Of a stretch of 64,000 nucleotides of DNA, positions 17,782 through 26,528 are shown in pieces; position 1 is the first letter of the stretch; every line of letters begins with the position of its first letter. The stretch is from Pseudothermotoga elfii DSM 9442 = NBRC 107921 (GTDB lineage Bacteria; Thermotogota; Thermotogae; Thermotogales; DSM-5069): positions 1,330,001 to 1,394,000 of the forward strand of contig NC_022792.1 of assembly GCF_000504085.1 (NCBI RefSeq), written 5' to 3'. A program made the position numbers and the translations under genes. The notes beneath the pieces are model-generated. The model was not told the DNA's origin and did no database searches. It was given only the letters and a program-made list of their open reading frames with translations.

Positions 17782-17799
17782 AACCCCCTTTCGGGGGTT
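17782..17799 (-). terminator. Terminator after the AhpD-like gene
   Basis: A short GC stem: AACCCCC (17782-17788), loop TTTC, GGGGGTT (17793-17799), about 7 bp. It lies just past the stop of the AhpD-like gene on the minus strand and before the tryptophan-operon promoter. The U-run is weak on the minus strand. Confidence 0.6.
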
Positions 17800-17805
17800 T
17801 AAATT

Positions 17806-18141
17806 TCACGCAAGAAACTCCAGAGCTGCTTGATAAGCCTTCAAGGCATACATCAACGCAGGACCTCCGCCCATGCACACTGCTACTTTGATTGTATCAA
17901 GTATATCTTGTTCGTCAGCCCCAGCTTTAACGGCAGCTTCAGCGTGCCAGACAATGCACGGCTCGCACCTTACTGCGATAGCTATACCCAAAGAAATTAA
18001 CTCCTTGGTTTTTGTATCCAGCTTTTTTGGACTTTCCGCCGTGTGAACATATTTGGTAAACTCACCTAACTCTGGAGCCTTTCCAACGAGGTTCTGAAGC
18101 TGGCTCCTAAGTTCTTCAATTTTCTTCTTCATTTCCGCCAT
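17806..18141 (-). CDS. Carboxymuconolactone decarboxylase-family (AhpD-like) protein
   Basis: A 111-residue all-helical protein of the CMD/AhpD family. The redox motif is CEPCIVWH, i.e. CxxC plus a downstream His, the arrangement of peroxidase-type AhpD proteins, followed by AEAAVKAGADEQDILDTIKV. It may reduce peroxides or a partner protein in the cytoplasm. The frame is open to 18165, but the ATG at 18141 has AAAGGAGG at the right distance. Stand-alone gene, divergent from the tRNA. Confidence 0.9.
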   Translation of the reverse strand: MAEMKKKIEELRSQLQNLVGKAPELGEFTKYVHTAESPKKLDTKTKELISLGIAIAVRCEPCIVWHAEAAVKAGADEQDILDTIKVAVCMGGGPALMYALKAYQAALEFLA

Positions 18142-18178
18142 TTTATATACCTCCTTTGTTTTCATTATACACTCTATC

Positions 18179-18207
18179 TTGCTATAAATAAAAATGTATG
18201 ATAAAAT
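18179..18207 (+). promoter_or_regulatory. Promoter of tRNA-Leu
   Basis: TTGCTA (18179-18184), 17-nt spacer, TAAAAT (18202-18207), ending 11 nt before the first tRNA base, a spacing typical of tRNA promoters with little leader. An opposing TATAAT (complement of 18164-18169) probably serves the divergent AhpD-like gene. Confidence 0.6.
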
Positions 18208-18218
18208 TTTTCATGGCT

Positions 18219-18306
18219 GCCGAGGTGGCGGAACTGGCAGACGCGACTGACTCAAAATCAGTTGAGGGATGACCTCGTGCGGGTTCAACTCCCGCCCTCG
18301 GCACCA
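18219..18306 (+). tRNA. tRNA-Leu (anticodon CAA), CCA encoded
   Basis: Acceptor stem GCCGAGG (18219-18225) pairs with CCTCGGC (18296-18302), then discriminator A and encoded CCA (18304-18306). The anticodon stem ACTGA/TCAGT encloses CTCAAAA with anticodon CAA at 18253-18255. A long variable arm (GAGGGATGACCTC) marks a class II tRNA, and the T-arm reads GCGGGTTCAACTCCCGC. It reads UUG leucine codons, which also occur as start codons in this window. Confidence 0.97.
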
Positions 18307-18446
18307 GTTTTTTCTTCTTAACTTCCTACGACTTTAATCCTGCAAAATCCAATTCTTCATTAAGATATGTTTTTTCCGTGGTATAATAAAAAAACAATCA
18401 AAATAAAATCATATAACAAAATTCAAATTAAGAAGGGAGGGGAAAA

Positions 18447-19421
18447 ATGCAAATTAAGACGCTTGGGGGGTTCTCTATAATCTCAGAACGCGAAAGAATA
18501 AATCTTTCCAAAATTAGATCTCGCAAAGCAAGGGATCTCTTGAAATATTTAGTTGCATTTCGCCGTAAACCGATCCACATAGAAATTCTATGCGATCTTT
18601 TCTGGCGGGATATGGATCAAAAATACGCGAGGATAAACTTGCAGAGTACTATTTACATGCTTAGATCTATTGTCGGCAAAAATAAAATAGTGTTCCATGA
18701 TAACACCTATTGTTTTGATCCAAAAAATGAAATAGTTGTAGATGCTGACGAATTTGAAAAATTTATTCAAATGGCATTGAATTCAAAAGATCTTTCTGAA
18801 CGAAAAACTCTGCTTGAGAAAGCTTTGGACCTCTACAAAGGGGATTTCATGGCGGAAAATTTGTACGAAGATTGGACACTCCAATTCAGAGAGCACTACA
18901 GAGATCTTTTTGTCAAAGGTTTGTTAGAGCTGGGGAAAATATATCTTGAGGAAGGACATCCACATAATGTGATAGAATTGTCTAAATCTGCTCTGATTCA
19001 AGATCCATTGAACGAAGAAGCTGTTCTTCTCTTGATAAAAGCATACATAAAAAACAACAACCTTTCTGACGCTGTGAAAGTTTATAAAGAATTCTCTGCT
19101 ATCCTCGAAAAAGAACTACAGATAAAACCTTCCAAAGAGCTTACTCAGCTTTATGGGCAAATTGTATCAGGAAACCTGGATAACAAATGGCTAATTGTTG
19201 TGGAGGGGACTGATAGCCTCATAAACAAAAACGATCTATTAAACGATCTGAAAAAGGCTGTCAGGGATACTGACGAGATTGTATTTCTTTGTGAAAACAA
19301 AGTAGGGATTTTCTTAAAAGGTATTCCAAAGGCGGCTGCAAAAAATATCTACGGAAGAATTACAAATATTCTCGATAAATGCTCTGTTCAGACAAGAATA
19401 TCATTTCGAGAAGCTCGGTGA
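18447..19421 (+). CDS. BTAD (SARP-like) transcriptional regulator
   Basis: A 324-residue regulator. The N-terminal winged helix (MQIKTLGGFSIISERERINL, with KARDLLKYLVAFRRKPIHIE) resembles the OmpR/SARP DNA-binding fold. The bacterial transcriptional activation domain (about 95-240) has TPR-like helices: FEKFIQMALN, ALDLYKGDFMAENLYEDWT, YRDLFVKGLLELGKIYLEEG, LNEEAVLLLIKAYIKNNN and ending LTQLYGQI. The last 75 residues (LKKAVRDTDEIVFLCENKVG with IFLKGIPKAAA) look like the back half of a GGDEF fold without the GGDEF residues; this is tentative. ATG follows GAAGGGAGGGG, and TATAAT at 18382-18387 is a likely -10. No obvious target beside it. Confidence 0.85.
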   Translation: MQIKTLGGFSIISERERINLSKIRSRKARDLLKYLVAFRRKPIHIEILCDLFWRDMDQKYARINLQSTIYMLRSIVGKNKIVFHDNTYCFDPKNEIVVDADEFEKFIQMALNSKDLSERKTLLEKALDLYKGDFMAENLYEDWTLQFREHYRDLFVKGLLELGKIYLEEGHPHNVIELSKSALIQDPLNEEAVLLLIKAYIKNNNLSDAVKVYKEFSAILEKELQIKPSKELTQLYGQIVSGNLDNKWLIVVEGTDSLINKNDLLNDLKKAVRDTDEIVFLCENKVGIFLKGIPKAAAKNIYGRITNILDKCSVQTRISFREAR

Positions 19422-19533
19422 GCGTTCAAATTTCACTGAATTTTTAATGTTTATTAAATGAATTTTCAGAGATGGGTGTCACAATTGTACTTGTGTTTAT
19501 ATACTCTCAATTTATCTTCAGGTGGGGATTGAT

Positions 19534-19860
19534 GTGGCTTACAAATTCAGGTGTCTCAAGTGTGGTGAAATAACTTATTCTGCAGCTTCCCTGGAGTATC
19601 AGAAAAACAAAAATTGCCATAGATGTGGAGGAAAGATTATACAGATCTATCCACCTATGAAACTTGGAGAGATCTTACTTCAACTCGATGCAATTACCCA
19701 GGAAGAGCTGGAGCAGGCGCTCGCAATTCAAAGAAGAATGCTTACAAGGGCAGCTATTGGTAAAATCCTCCTGCGTTTACAGCTTGTAGGTCAGTCAGAT
19801 CTCGAAAATGCTCTGAAAATACAGAGAGAAATGATGAGCGGCCACAGTTTACAGGGTTAA
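19534..19860 (+). CDS. Zinc-ribbon plus MshEN-like helical protein
   Basis: A small protein of 108 residues. Residues 5-35 contain CLKCG and CHRCGG, a four-cysteine zinc ribbon. The rest holds two related helical units, LGEILLQLDAITQEELEQAL and IGKILLRLQLVGQSDLENAL, resembling the N-terminal repeats of type II secretion ATPases (MshEN/GspE-N), which in some proteins bind cyclic di-GMP. The start is GTG at 19534 with GGTGGGG seven nt upstream; the frame is open four codons further. It follows the BTAD gene by 112 bp and overlaps the convergent MATE gene by 12 bp. Function unknown. Confidence 0.7.
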   Translation: MAYKFRCLKCGEITYSAASLEYQKNKNCHRCGGKIIQIYPPMKLGEILLQLDAITQEELEQALAIQRRMLTRAAIGKILLRLQLVGQSDLENALKIQREMMSGHSLQG

Positions 19861-21237
19861 TTTTTTCTCATTATGAAATGATCTTTTAATTTCTTTTACT
19901 ATAGCCCTCCCCCAGCTAAAAGTTATAATTGCAGAAGTAGCATTCCCGAGAACTATCCCCCACCATACACCGTTCAATCCTGTTTGAAGAAAGAATACAA
20001 AAAACCACGAAAAAACCAGTTGCATAACGATCGTTCTCATTACTGTCACCAGTAAGCTTTTACCTCCGTGCCCTATTCCTTGAAACATCGATGATGTGAA
20101 CATGCCAAATGGAACTCCGGGAAGAAATAGACTCATTATTCTCAAAGAAACGACAAGATCACCGTACAAAGCCGATCCATCATCAGAATATGTAAACACC
20201 AGAGCAATATACGGTGCCAATCCAGCAATAGCAAACATAACAAAAAGACCGATGAAAAATCCAAATTTTACGGCGAACAAATGCGCTATATCCAGTTTAT
20301 TTCCATCTCTTTCACCATAAGCAGCTCCTGTTACAGAAGTTACTGCCATAGCAATACCAATTAACGGGACAGTACCAAAATTTATCACACGCCATCCACT
20401 TGTGAAAACCGCCACACCGTAATCTCCACCAGCTCTAATTGCAAATACATTTAAAACAAAGACAGCAACAGACATTGATATTTGCGCAAGCGAGGCTGGT
20501 ATGCCTATTTTGAGTATATCTCTAAGTATGTGGGAATCATATGAAAAATCTCTGATCTTCAGAGAAACATAAGTACTTTTTTTAAAGAAAAGCCAGTAAG
20601 ATATCAAAACCGATGAAATAGCTATAGACAAAACCGTGGCATACGCAGCTCCTCCAACACCAAGTTTGAAAACATATATAAACAATGGATCAAGAATTAT
20701 GTTCAAAACAGAACCTATAGTTATAGCATACATCGCTCTTTTGGCATCTCCTTCTCCTCTAAGGATGCCATTCGCTACGTTGTTGAACATCATCAAAGTT
20801 GTTGAGAATAAGAGCACTTTTGCATACTCCAAGCACAGCTGCAATGTTTCGCCACTGGCTCCTATCAACCGAAGAACAGGTTCAACTACAAACAATGAAA
20901 CAACTGTTGATATAGCCCCTATAATCAAAGAAAGTATTAGAGAAATCATTGCAGCCGCATCTGCTCCAGATTTGTCTTTCTGCCCAATTTTTCTGGCTAC
21001 AACCGAGCTTGCCCCCACGCCTATCCCCGCTGCCAAGGAAAGAATAACCATAAATATGGGGAAAAATAGTCCAATCGCTGCAAGAGGTTTTGGGCCAAGC
21101 CCTGCCACCCACACACCGTCAGCAAGGTTGTAAACAGTCTGAACAAGCATCGCAAGCATCATTGGCAACGACAATTTGATTATTGCTCTCTTGGGATTAC
21201 CCCTCAAAATCCTTGTGCCTCTGGTTTCTACTTCCAC
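19849..21237 (-). CDS. MATE-family multidrug/metabolite exporter
   Basis: A 462-residue membrane protein with twelve hydrophobic segments in two bundles, the NorM/DinF-type MATE fold, normally coupled to Na+ or H+. Typical early sequence: LSLPMMLAMLVQTVYNLADG, GLGPKPLAAIGLFFPIF, GIGVGASSVVARKIGQKD; the second half repeats with IGIPASLAQISMSVAVFVLN and GIAMAVTSVTGAAYGERDG. The start is GTG with GGGAGAGG upstream. Monocistronic. Substrate unknown; dye and drug extrusion are common for the family. Confidence 0.93.
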   Translation of the reverse strand: MEVETRGTRILRGNPKRAIIKLSLPMMLAMLVQTVYNLADGVWVAGLGPKPLAAIGLFFPIFMVILSLAAGIGVGASSVVARKIGQKDKSGADAAAMISLILSLIIGAISTVVSLFVVEPVLRLIGASGETLQLCLEYAKVLLFSTTLMMFNNVANGILRGEGDAKRAMYAITIGSVLNIILDPLFIYVFKLGVGGAAYATVLSIAISSVLISYWLFFKKSTYVSLKIRDFSYDSHILRDILKIGIPASLAQISMSVAVFVLNVFAIRAGGDYGVAVFTSGWRVINFGTVPLIGIAMAVTSVTGAAYGERDGNKLDIAHLFAVKFGFFIGLFVMFAIAGLAPYIALVFTYSDDGSALYGDLVVSLRIMSLFLPGVPFGMFTSSMFQGIGHGGKSLLVTVMRTIVMQLVFSWFFVFFLQTGLNGVWWGIVLGNATSAIITFSWGRAIVKEIKRSFHNEKKLTL

Positions 21238-21315
21238 AAATCAGCCTCTCCCTGTGTGCTTTTTGTTTCGATAGATTATACCAAAAAAGTTCTTAGAGCG
21301 TACAAAATAGATATA

Positions 21316-22092
21316 TCAGTACACCACAATGAGTTTTCCTGTTTCGGGATTTTTTATTACATGAAATTTGGTATCATAAATCAATTCGAGAGTTTTTTCG
21401 GTGATAATTTTTTCGGGCGGGCCATCAAAGAGGATTTTACCACTTTTCATAAATACTATCCTGGTGCACAGTTCAGATGCTATATTCACATCATGAAAAG
21501 CGGCAATTATTGTTTTTCCTTCTTTATGAAGATGGGCCAAGACGTTTTTAATTTCTACCACATGCCCCGGGTCCAAGTGTGCTGTTGGTTCATCAAGTAA
21601 AATCACGGGTGTATTCTGCGCAAGTATTCTTGCCATCGCAACACGTTTTTGCTCTCCGGTACTGAGGCCATGGAAAGATCTTTCAATAAATCTCTCTGCA
21701 TCAACTTTTCTCAGAGCTTCCTTCACCGCCTCAAGATCTCTATCTGTCCACGTGGAGAAAAATGTTTTTGCGTATGGCAATCGGCCACTTAAAACAATTT
21801 GTTTGACTGTATAATCATAAATAGGTATGAAATCCTGTGTAACAAATCCAACGATTTTTGCAAGCTTTTTTCTTCCTATTTTCAAAGGATTCATCCCGCA
21901 TACCTTAACCTCACCATCAGAAACAGGAAACAATCCAGCTATTATTCTGAGCATTGTTGTCTTTCCAGATCCATTTGGTCCAAGTAATCCAACAAATTCT
22001 CCGTGTTCGACAAAAAGTGTTGTACCATTTAAAACAAGGCCCTGTTTTGAATTGTATCGGAAACTAACCGATTTCAATGCTACATCAACCAT
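21316..22092 (-). CDS. btuD: Vitamin B12 ABC importer ATPase
   Basis: A 258-residue FecE/BtuD-type ATPase. Walker A GPNGSGKTT, Q-loop in VTQDFIPIYDYTVKQIV, signature LSTGEQKRVAMARIL, Walker B VILLDEPTAHLDP, and H-loop AAFHDVN. LSTGEQ in place of LSGGE is common in this family. The ATG at 22092 has AAGGAG nine nt upstream; a GTG three codons earlier overlaps that site and is less likely. Overlap with btuC shows translational coupling. The cobalamin riboswitch before btuF assigns the substrate to a corrinoid. Confidence 0.93.
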   Translation of the reverse strand: MVDVALKSVSFRYNSKQGLVLNGTTLFVEHGEFVGLLGPNGSGKTTMLRIIAGLFPVSDGEVKVCGMNPLKIGRKKLAKIVGFVTQDFIPIYDYTVKQIVLSGRLPYAKTFFSTWTDRDLEAVKEALRKVDAERFIERSFHGLSTGEQKRVAMARILAQNTPVILLDEPTAHLDPGHVVEIKNVLAHLHKEGKTIIAAFHDVNIASELCTRIVFMKSGKILFDGPPEKIITEKTLELIYDTKFHVIKNPETGKLIVVY

Positions 22093-23071
22093 TTGAGCCA
22101 CTCCTTTTGAGTATAGTAAACATAACAGGTGCTCCTACAAATGCAGTTATGACACCTATTGGTAGCTCAGACGGTCTAACAATCGAACGCGCGAAGGCAT
22201 CACATACGCAAAGAAATATTCCTCCTGTTAAAGCACTGGAGATTATCAGAGTTTTGTGCTCGCTTCCAAAAATCCTTCGTGTCATATGAGGTGTTATCAA
22301 CCCAACAAAACCAATGACACCCGTTACAGAAACTATGGCTGCAGTGGTGAAGCTTCCCGCGATATAGATTAAAAATTTTACAAATTCAACATTCACCCCA
22401 GAAATCTTCGCCTGCGTTTCGCCAAGGGATATAACATTCAATTGTTCAGATAATCCCACAGACAGAAAAATAAACAGAGCTGTTGCCATCAATGGTACAG
22501 GTAAATCATCCCAGCCAGTTCCCGACAGAGTACCAAAAAGCCATACATACGCATGTGTTATATTTTTCCTTACAAGCATAAGTAACATTACAGTTGCCGA
22601 GCTAAAAAGAATACTTATCAAAACACCACTTAGAATCAAATCCGTTATCGGTGTGGTCCCATTTCTGCGAGAAAGAACTATGGTCATAATAGCAGCAAAC
22701 AAAGCGAAGACAAAACTGATCAACGGTGTTTTATAGATCAAAGAAATACTGTACGCATCGGCGAGAAAAATTGATAATACTGCTCCAAAAGAAGCGCCGG
22801 AGGAGACACCAAGGAGATATGGATCAACCAGTGGGTTTCTGAGTAATCCCTGAAACGCACCTCCAACAGCAGCCAACCCTGCCCCGGCTACTATTGAAAG
22901 CAACACTCTCGGAAACCTTATGTTCCAGATGATTTGTTTCCATTCACTATCTGCCGTGAAAAAAGATTTAATTGTTTCACGAAACGGTATATGGACTCCT
23001 CCAAACATCGTTGAAACGATTGCAACGAATAAAAGTAGAATTATTGCCGAAAATATTTTAAAAATTTTCAA
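22085..23071 (-). CDS. btuC: Vitamin B12 ABC importer permease
   Basis: A 328-residue FecCD-family permease with about ten transmembrane helices. Diagnostic segments: IRFPRVLLSIVAGAGLAAVG, GAFQGLLRNPLVDPYLLGVS, GASFGAVLSIFL, and the coupling stretch GVIGFVGLITPHMTRRIFG. The start is TTG (complement of 23069-23071) with GGAGG upstream, 2 bp after btuF. It moves corrinoid across the inner membrane with BtuD as energy source and BtuF as receptor. Confidence 0.93.
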   Translation of the reverse strand: MKIFKIFSAIILLLFVAIVSTMFGGVHIPFRETIKSFFTADSEWKQIIWNIRFPRVLLSIVAGAGLAAVGGAFQGLLRNPLVDPYLLGVSSGASFGAVLSIFLADAYSISLIYKTPLISFVFALFAAIMTIVLSRRNGTTPITDLILSGVLISILFSSATVMLLMLVRKNITHAYVWLFGTLSGTGWDDLPVPLMATALFIFLSVGLSEQLNVISLGETQAKISGVNVEFVKFLIYIAGSFTTAAIVSVTGVIGFVGLITPHMTRRIFGSEHKTLIISSALTGGIFLCVCDAFARSIVRPSELPIGVITAFVGAPVMFTILKRSGSNG

Positions 23072-23073
23072 AA

Positions 23074-23967
23074 TCAGCTACCTCCGTAAAAATCAATATA
23101 TATTTGCTCAATAAATTCTACAAGTTGAGGAACTGGCATGCTCAAAAGATTTCCATCGTAAACATAGATTCTTTCATTTTTCACCGCTTTTACAGATTTA
23201 AAAGGCGAGTAAGACATGATTTTTTCTTTCACCTGATCTTCTGCACCGGGTACATAGTTTGCAACAATAAAAACATCTGGATCCTGTGAAACTATGTACT
23301 CTATAGATATAGGCAGGAAACCATTCGGCCCTGTAAAACCAGCGGCAATATTAATTCCACCAGCAAGTGTTATCAAATCATTCAGATATGATCCCTGGCC
23401 GCAGGTCCATATTTCTCGAATTTCTGGCCCTGGAGTATCCATGAGGTAAGCAACCTTTACTCGTTTCTCAACCGGTATGCCATAAGCTTTCTTTGCCAGA
23501 GAAAGATATTTGTTTTCAAGTTCTTTTGATAGTTTTCTGGCTTTTTCCACTTCACCAAGAACATTTCCAACCAGGATCAGATCATTCAATATTTGCTGAA
23601 CAGTATTAGCATTTAAAACCACAGCTGTTATGTTCTGTTCTTCAAGCTTTGTAACTTCTGGAAGTTGAAAACCTCCAAAAATCAAAACGATATCTGGCTT
23701 TAAGCTGAGGATTTTCTCCACATTCAATGGTACAAGGTCCCCTATTCTCTCGGCTTCAAAATCATCCCAATTTGTGACACCAACTATTTTGTCAGAAAGC
23801 CCCAGATATTGCACGAATTTCGTTGCAGATGGGGCTGCGGAAATTATCCTTTCGGGTTTCGATTGAATTGTTACGATTCTCCCAGCATCATCAACAACAC
23901 TTATTGGGTAGGCTAAAACAAAAGCTACTATGAGCAAAACAAGAATCACACTTAACAGTTTTCTCAT
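23074..23967 (-). CDS. btuF: Vitamin B12-binding periplasmic protein
   Basis: A 297-residue PF01497 binding protein with a signal peptide (MRKLLSVILVLLIVAFVLA). Motifs include ISVVDDAGRIVTIQSKPERI, ISAAPSATKFVQYLGL, VGVTNWDDFEA, KPDIVLIFGG, and a second-lobe CGQGSYLNDLITLAGGINIA segment. First gene after the riboswitch; ATG follows AGGGAGGT. The riboswitch argues for cobalamin rather than iron as ligand. Confidence 0.92.
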   Translation of the reverse strand: MRKLLSVILVLLIVAFVLAYPISVVDDAGRIVTIQSKPERIISAAPSATKFVQYLGLSDKIVGVTNWDDFEAERIGDLVPLNVEKILSLKPDIVLIFGGFQLPEVTKLEEQNITAVVLNANTVQQILNDLILVGNVLGEVEKARKLSKELENKYLSLAKKAYGIPVEKRVKVAYLMDTPGPEIREIWTCGQGSYLNDLITLAGGINIAAGFTGPNGFLPISIEYIVSQDPDVFIVANYVPGAEDQVKEKIMSYSPFKSVKAVKNERIYVYDGNLLSMPVPQLVEFIEQIYIDFYGGS

Positions 23968-23998
23968 AACCTTACCTCCCTGTTTGCAAAATTTTTCA

Positions 23999-24025
23999 CC
24001 ACTTTCCCGGTTTCGGAGAAAGTGG
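23999..24025 (-). promoter_or_regulatory. Expression-platform hairpin of the cobalamin riboswitch
   Basis: CCACTTTC (24025-24018) pairs with GAAAGTGG (24006-23999) across an 11-nt loop on the minus strand, followed by TGAAAAATTTTG. It lies between the B12 box and the btuF ribosome site. The short U-run means it could be a weak terminator or part of a translation-control structure. Confidence 0.5.
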
Positions 24026-24029
24026 CGAG

Positions 24030-24190
24030 CTTAATCGAAGGGCAGGTCTCCCGACTTCCGGATCATCCTACTTCCCACACCTTCCCAGCAATGCCAGTGG
24101 TATCTGTGGGTTTCGTCCCCGGTCACGGTGGCGTCCCCGTGCCGGATTTTCACCGGCTTCCCTATTAAACCTTCTTGGTACCCTCCGACG
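24030..24190 (-). ncRNA. Cobalamin (AdoCbl) riboswitch
   Basis: On the minus strand the region reads, in order, AAGGTTTAATAGGGAAGCCG, GTGAAAATCCGGCACGGGGA, CGCCACCGTGACCGGGGACG, GTGGGAAG, then the B12-box-like CCGGAAGTCGGGAGACCTGC (complement of 24041-24060). GCCGGTGAAAATCCGGC and the B12 box are hallmarks of the class. It lies directly upstream of btuF and should lower expression when cobalamin is abundant. Confidence 0.95.
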
Positions 24191-24198
24191 CTTCTTAT

Positions 24199-25440
24199 TC
24201 AGTTTTCGTTTGTATTATACAACGAAAATATCCCATTCAACAACAGCGGGAATAGATATGCCACAACAGGCAAGAATAAACGAACTTCTCTTGTTAAAGC
24301 TACCAGTGCATTCATCGCAATGAATGGAAGTATCCAGCTCCATGTTTTTTTGTAAAACTCAATTTTTCTTATCTTCTGCACGAAAATCAATGGTAAAGCA
24401 AAAAATATCGCAGGGTAAACCCATGCCCAGGGATCAGAAAGGTTATCTTTTATCCTGATCAGTGGTGTGTAGTAAGTAGCATTTGGAAATATCACTTTCG
24501 CCAAAAGATAAGTCATCAGAATGGGGAAAATTGTTACGGAAACAATCTTGGGCACTCTGTCCTTATTCCACGGGAAGTTATAAAGACCATAAATAACAGC
24601 AATAAAAAAGGCGTGATCTGTTCTTACAAAAGATTGAATTACTACAAGTATGAAGATACTCCACCACGGTTTTCTTTTGTAAATGAGTATTACACCGAGA
24701 ATAAAAAGCAGCAATGAGACGTGAAATTCCTGCTGGAGAAAATCACCATAACTGAATGCCAAGAATATGGAATAAGCAAACATGGAAAGATAAGAAACAA
24801 GCTCATTGCATAAAGTTCTCATCCAAAAATACAATAACAGAAGTACACCAATTGTAGCAAAAAAACGCATAGTGGCATATCCATAAATGACTTTGTTCAA
24901 ATCGCTCTTATCATCGAAAACCTGAGTGAACTCATATGGTAACTGCTTAATTAATTTGCTCACAAACTCAAAAGGATCTTGAAACCAAGTTTTCCAACCC
25001 AAGTTATTTACAATGTTCAACAGAATATTTGTCGTCATTACATTATTGGTAATCTCTAACAATTTTTCTTTGATAAAGCCTCCAACATCGTTTGCAAGTT
25101 TATCGCGATCTTCCAGAGAAAGATACGAATCAAGATTCAGTTTATTGTCAAGCACGGCGCTGGGATTGTTGTCAAAACCGGCCCATCTTTTCACAGTAAG
25201 ATATGGACTGCAATACCAGCGCATTGGTATGTGTTTAAAAAATTTTTCAACGAGCAGATATGGTACAAATCTGTACTGATTTGGAGCAGGTCCTTTACCT
25301 TCTACATACATGTTATGTGAATAATAAAAGAAAAAACGCCCCCCTAAACTGAAAACATTTTCAACTAACCAAAACCCTATCGATGTTACAAAGTAGGCAA
25401 GCACTAAAGCAGTTAGTATTAAGACGATGATTTTTCTCAT
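24199..25440 (-). CDS. Polytopic membrane protein, GT-C glycosyltransferase-like
   Basis: A 413-residue protein with one N-terminal helix (8-30), a soluble stretch of about 150 residues (RWAGFDNNPSAVLDNKLNLD onward), then eight to nine helices to the C-terminus. The layout, an early extracytoplasmic region containing acidic residues followed by many helices, resembles GT-C type lipid-sugar-dependent transferases, but I recognise no specific family. The ATG at 25440 overlaps the stop of the DUF362 gene, so the two are coupled. The operon also encodes a UbiA/DPPR-synthase-like enzyme and a small DMT protein. That suggests use of a polyprenyl-phosphate-linked sugar outside the membrane; this is inference. 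Confidence 0.6.
   Translation of the reverse strand: MRKIIVLILTALVLAYFVTSIGFWLVENVFSLGGRFFFYYSHNMYVEGKGPAPNQYRFVPYLLVEKFFKHIPMRWYCSPYLTVKRWAGFDNNPSAVLDNKLNLDSYLSLEDRDKLANDVGGFIKEKLLEITNNVMTTNILLNIVNNLGWKTWFQDPFEFVSKLIKQLPYEFTQVFDDKSDLNKVIYGYATMRFFATIGVLLLLYFWMRTLCNELVSYLSMFAYSIFLAFSYGDFLQQEFHVSLLLFILGVILIYKRKPWWSIFILVVIQSFVRTDHAFFIAVIYGLYNFPWNKDRVPKIVSVTIFPILMTYLLAKVIFPNATYYTPLIRIKDNLSDPWAWVYPAIFFALPLIFVQKIRKIEFYKKTWSWILPFIAMNALVALTREVRLFLPVVAYLFPLLLNGIFSLYNTNEN
24214..24243 (-). promoter_or_regulatory. Promoter for the riboswitch-btuFCD transcript
   Basis: TATAAT (24219-24214) on the minus strand with TTGTTG about 18 nt upstream. It lies inside the last codons of the GT-C-like membrane-protein gene, which is transcribed in the same direction, so read-through from that operon could also feed btuFCD. 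Confidence 0.5.
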
Positions 25441-26519
25441 CCATAACTCTCCCACAATCTTCCCCATGGGCTTGTTTTCTTCCATTCCTCAAAGACTTTT
25501 TTGCCTTTGAAATTCCACCAGAATTTATCATGGTAAATTTCTGAAGCCAGAACAAAGATGTAAACCAAAGGTGTTCTGAAAAACAGTTTTTGCAATCTCT
25601 TCAAAGGACCAAACCACAAGAGGTCGCCAACTCTACTTGCAAGATTATCTCCTACTGCGAATTTATATTTCAAATTCGAAATATCATACCCTACAATCTC
25701 TATATTTTCGAGCTTTCCATTCCCTAAACCTTCCTCGTCGGCTATTCTTATATAATCAATTTGCATAGGATCAAATCCCATGATCTTTGCTGCAACAGCG
25801 TCTATAGCAACCTGATCAGAACTCGCCAGAATCAAATCTGTTCTGACAGGTTTCAATGTTCTTGGCCCAGGGCCATTGCCCGCTGTTGTTCCGTCCATAA
25901 CGGCAAAAATACCGCTGTGGATTTCTTTTTGAATCTTGAGCAAGTCAACAAGCGTCTCATGTATCCAGCTATGTGCATAGTGCCTTTTTGTGTTTAAAAG
26001 CCCACCAAAGGCATTTTTCATCGCACCGGTTGTTGTAGTATATATGTGGCATTTCATAGTTGGTAGATGAATTATATTTTTTCCAAAAAAATAATCGGGT
26101 AATCTGATTCCCTCTGGAAATATCTTATCAAGTGCTCTCAGTTGTGATTTTGGCTTGTAATCAATCCACTTCATATCTCTTTCCTCGAAGTTGTATAAAA
26201 CAGGGATTTTGTACTTTGAGTAAACGATATCAAATTTATTGAGTTTTTCTCCATGTTTTGGCCGGGTGACAACAGTTTTGTTCTCAACCGCCACAATCTG
26301 CTGAAAACCAAATTTCTTCAACGCCTGTATGGTTCCTTCGAGCTGCCAGGGAGTTGTATTTGCTGAAGGCATAGGAAGATGCCATGAAATATTGTCCTTC
26401 AAGATCGTCGTACATTTCTTGTCCAATGTATTTTCTATGTCGGCTATTTTGACTAATTCAATATAGTCGTTCAGTACGGTTTCGGCAGAAGTTTTTAGTA
26501 CGGCTACTTTCGACTTCAT
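25437..26519 (-). CDS. DUF362 domain protein
   Basis: A 360-residue soluble protein matching the DUF362 pattern: an early VAVLKTSAETVLNDY segment, MPSANTTPWQLEG, NIIHLPTMKCHIYTTTTGAM, KNAFGGLLNTKRHYAHSWIH, MDGTTAGNGPGPRTLKPVRT and ASSDQVAIDAVAAKIMGFDP. No ferredoxin-type cysteine clusters are visible, unlike many DUF362 proteins. Function is unknown for the family. The ATG has GAGGTGAT upstream and starts 9 bp after the small DMT gene; it overlaps the downstream membrane-protein gene. It is probably part of the same envelope pathway. Confidence 0.8.
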   Translation of the reverse strand: MKSKVAVLKTSAETVLNDYIELVKIADIENTLDKKCTTILKDNISWHLPMPSANTTPWQLEGTIQALKKFGFQQIVAVENKTVVTRPKHGEKLNKFDIVYSKYKIPVLYNFEERDMKWIDYKPKSQLRALDKIFPEGIRLPDYFFGKNIIHLPTMKCHIYTTTTGAMKNAFGGLLNTKRHYAHSWIHETLVDLLKIQKEIHSGIFAVMDGTTAGNGPGPRTLKPVRTDLILASSDQVAIDAVAAKIMGFDPMQIDYIRIADEEGLGNGKLENIEIVGYDISNLKYKFAVGDNLASRVGDLLWFGPLKRLQKLFFRTPLVYIFVLASEIYHDKFWWNFKGKKVFEEWKKTSPWGRLWESYG

Positions 26520-26528
26520 CTGATCACC

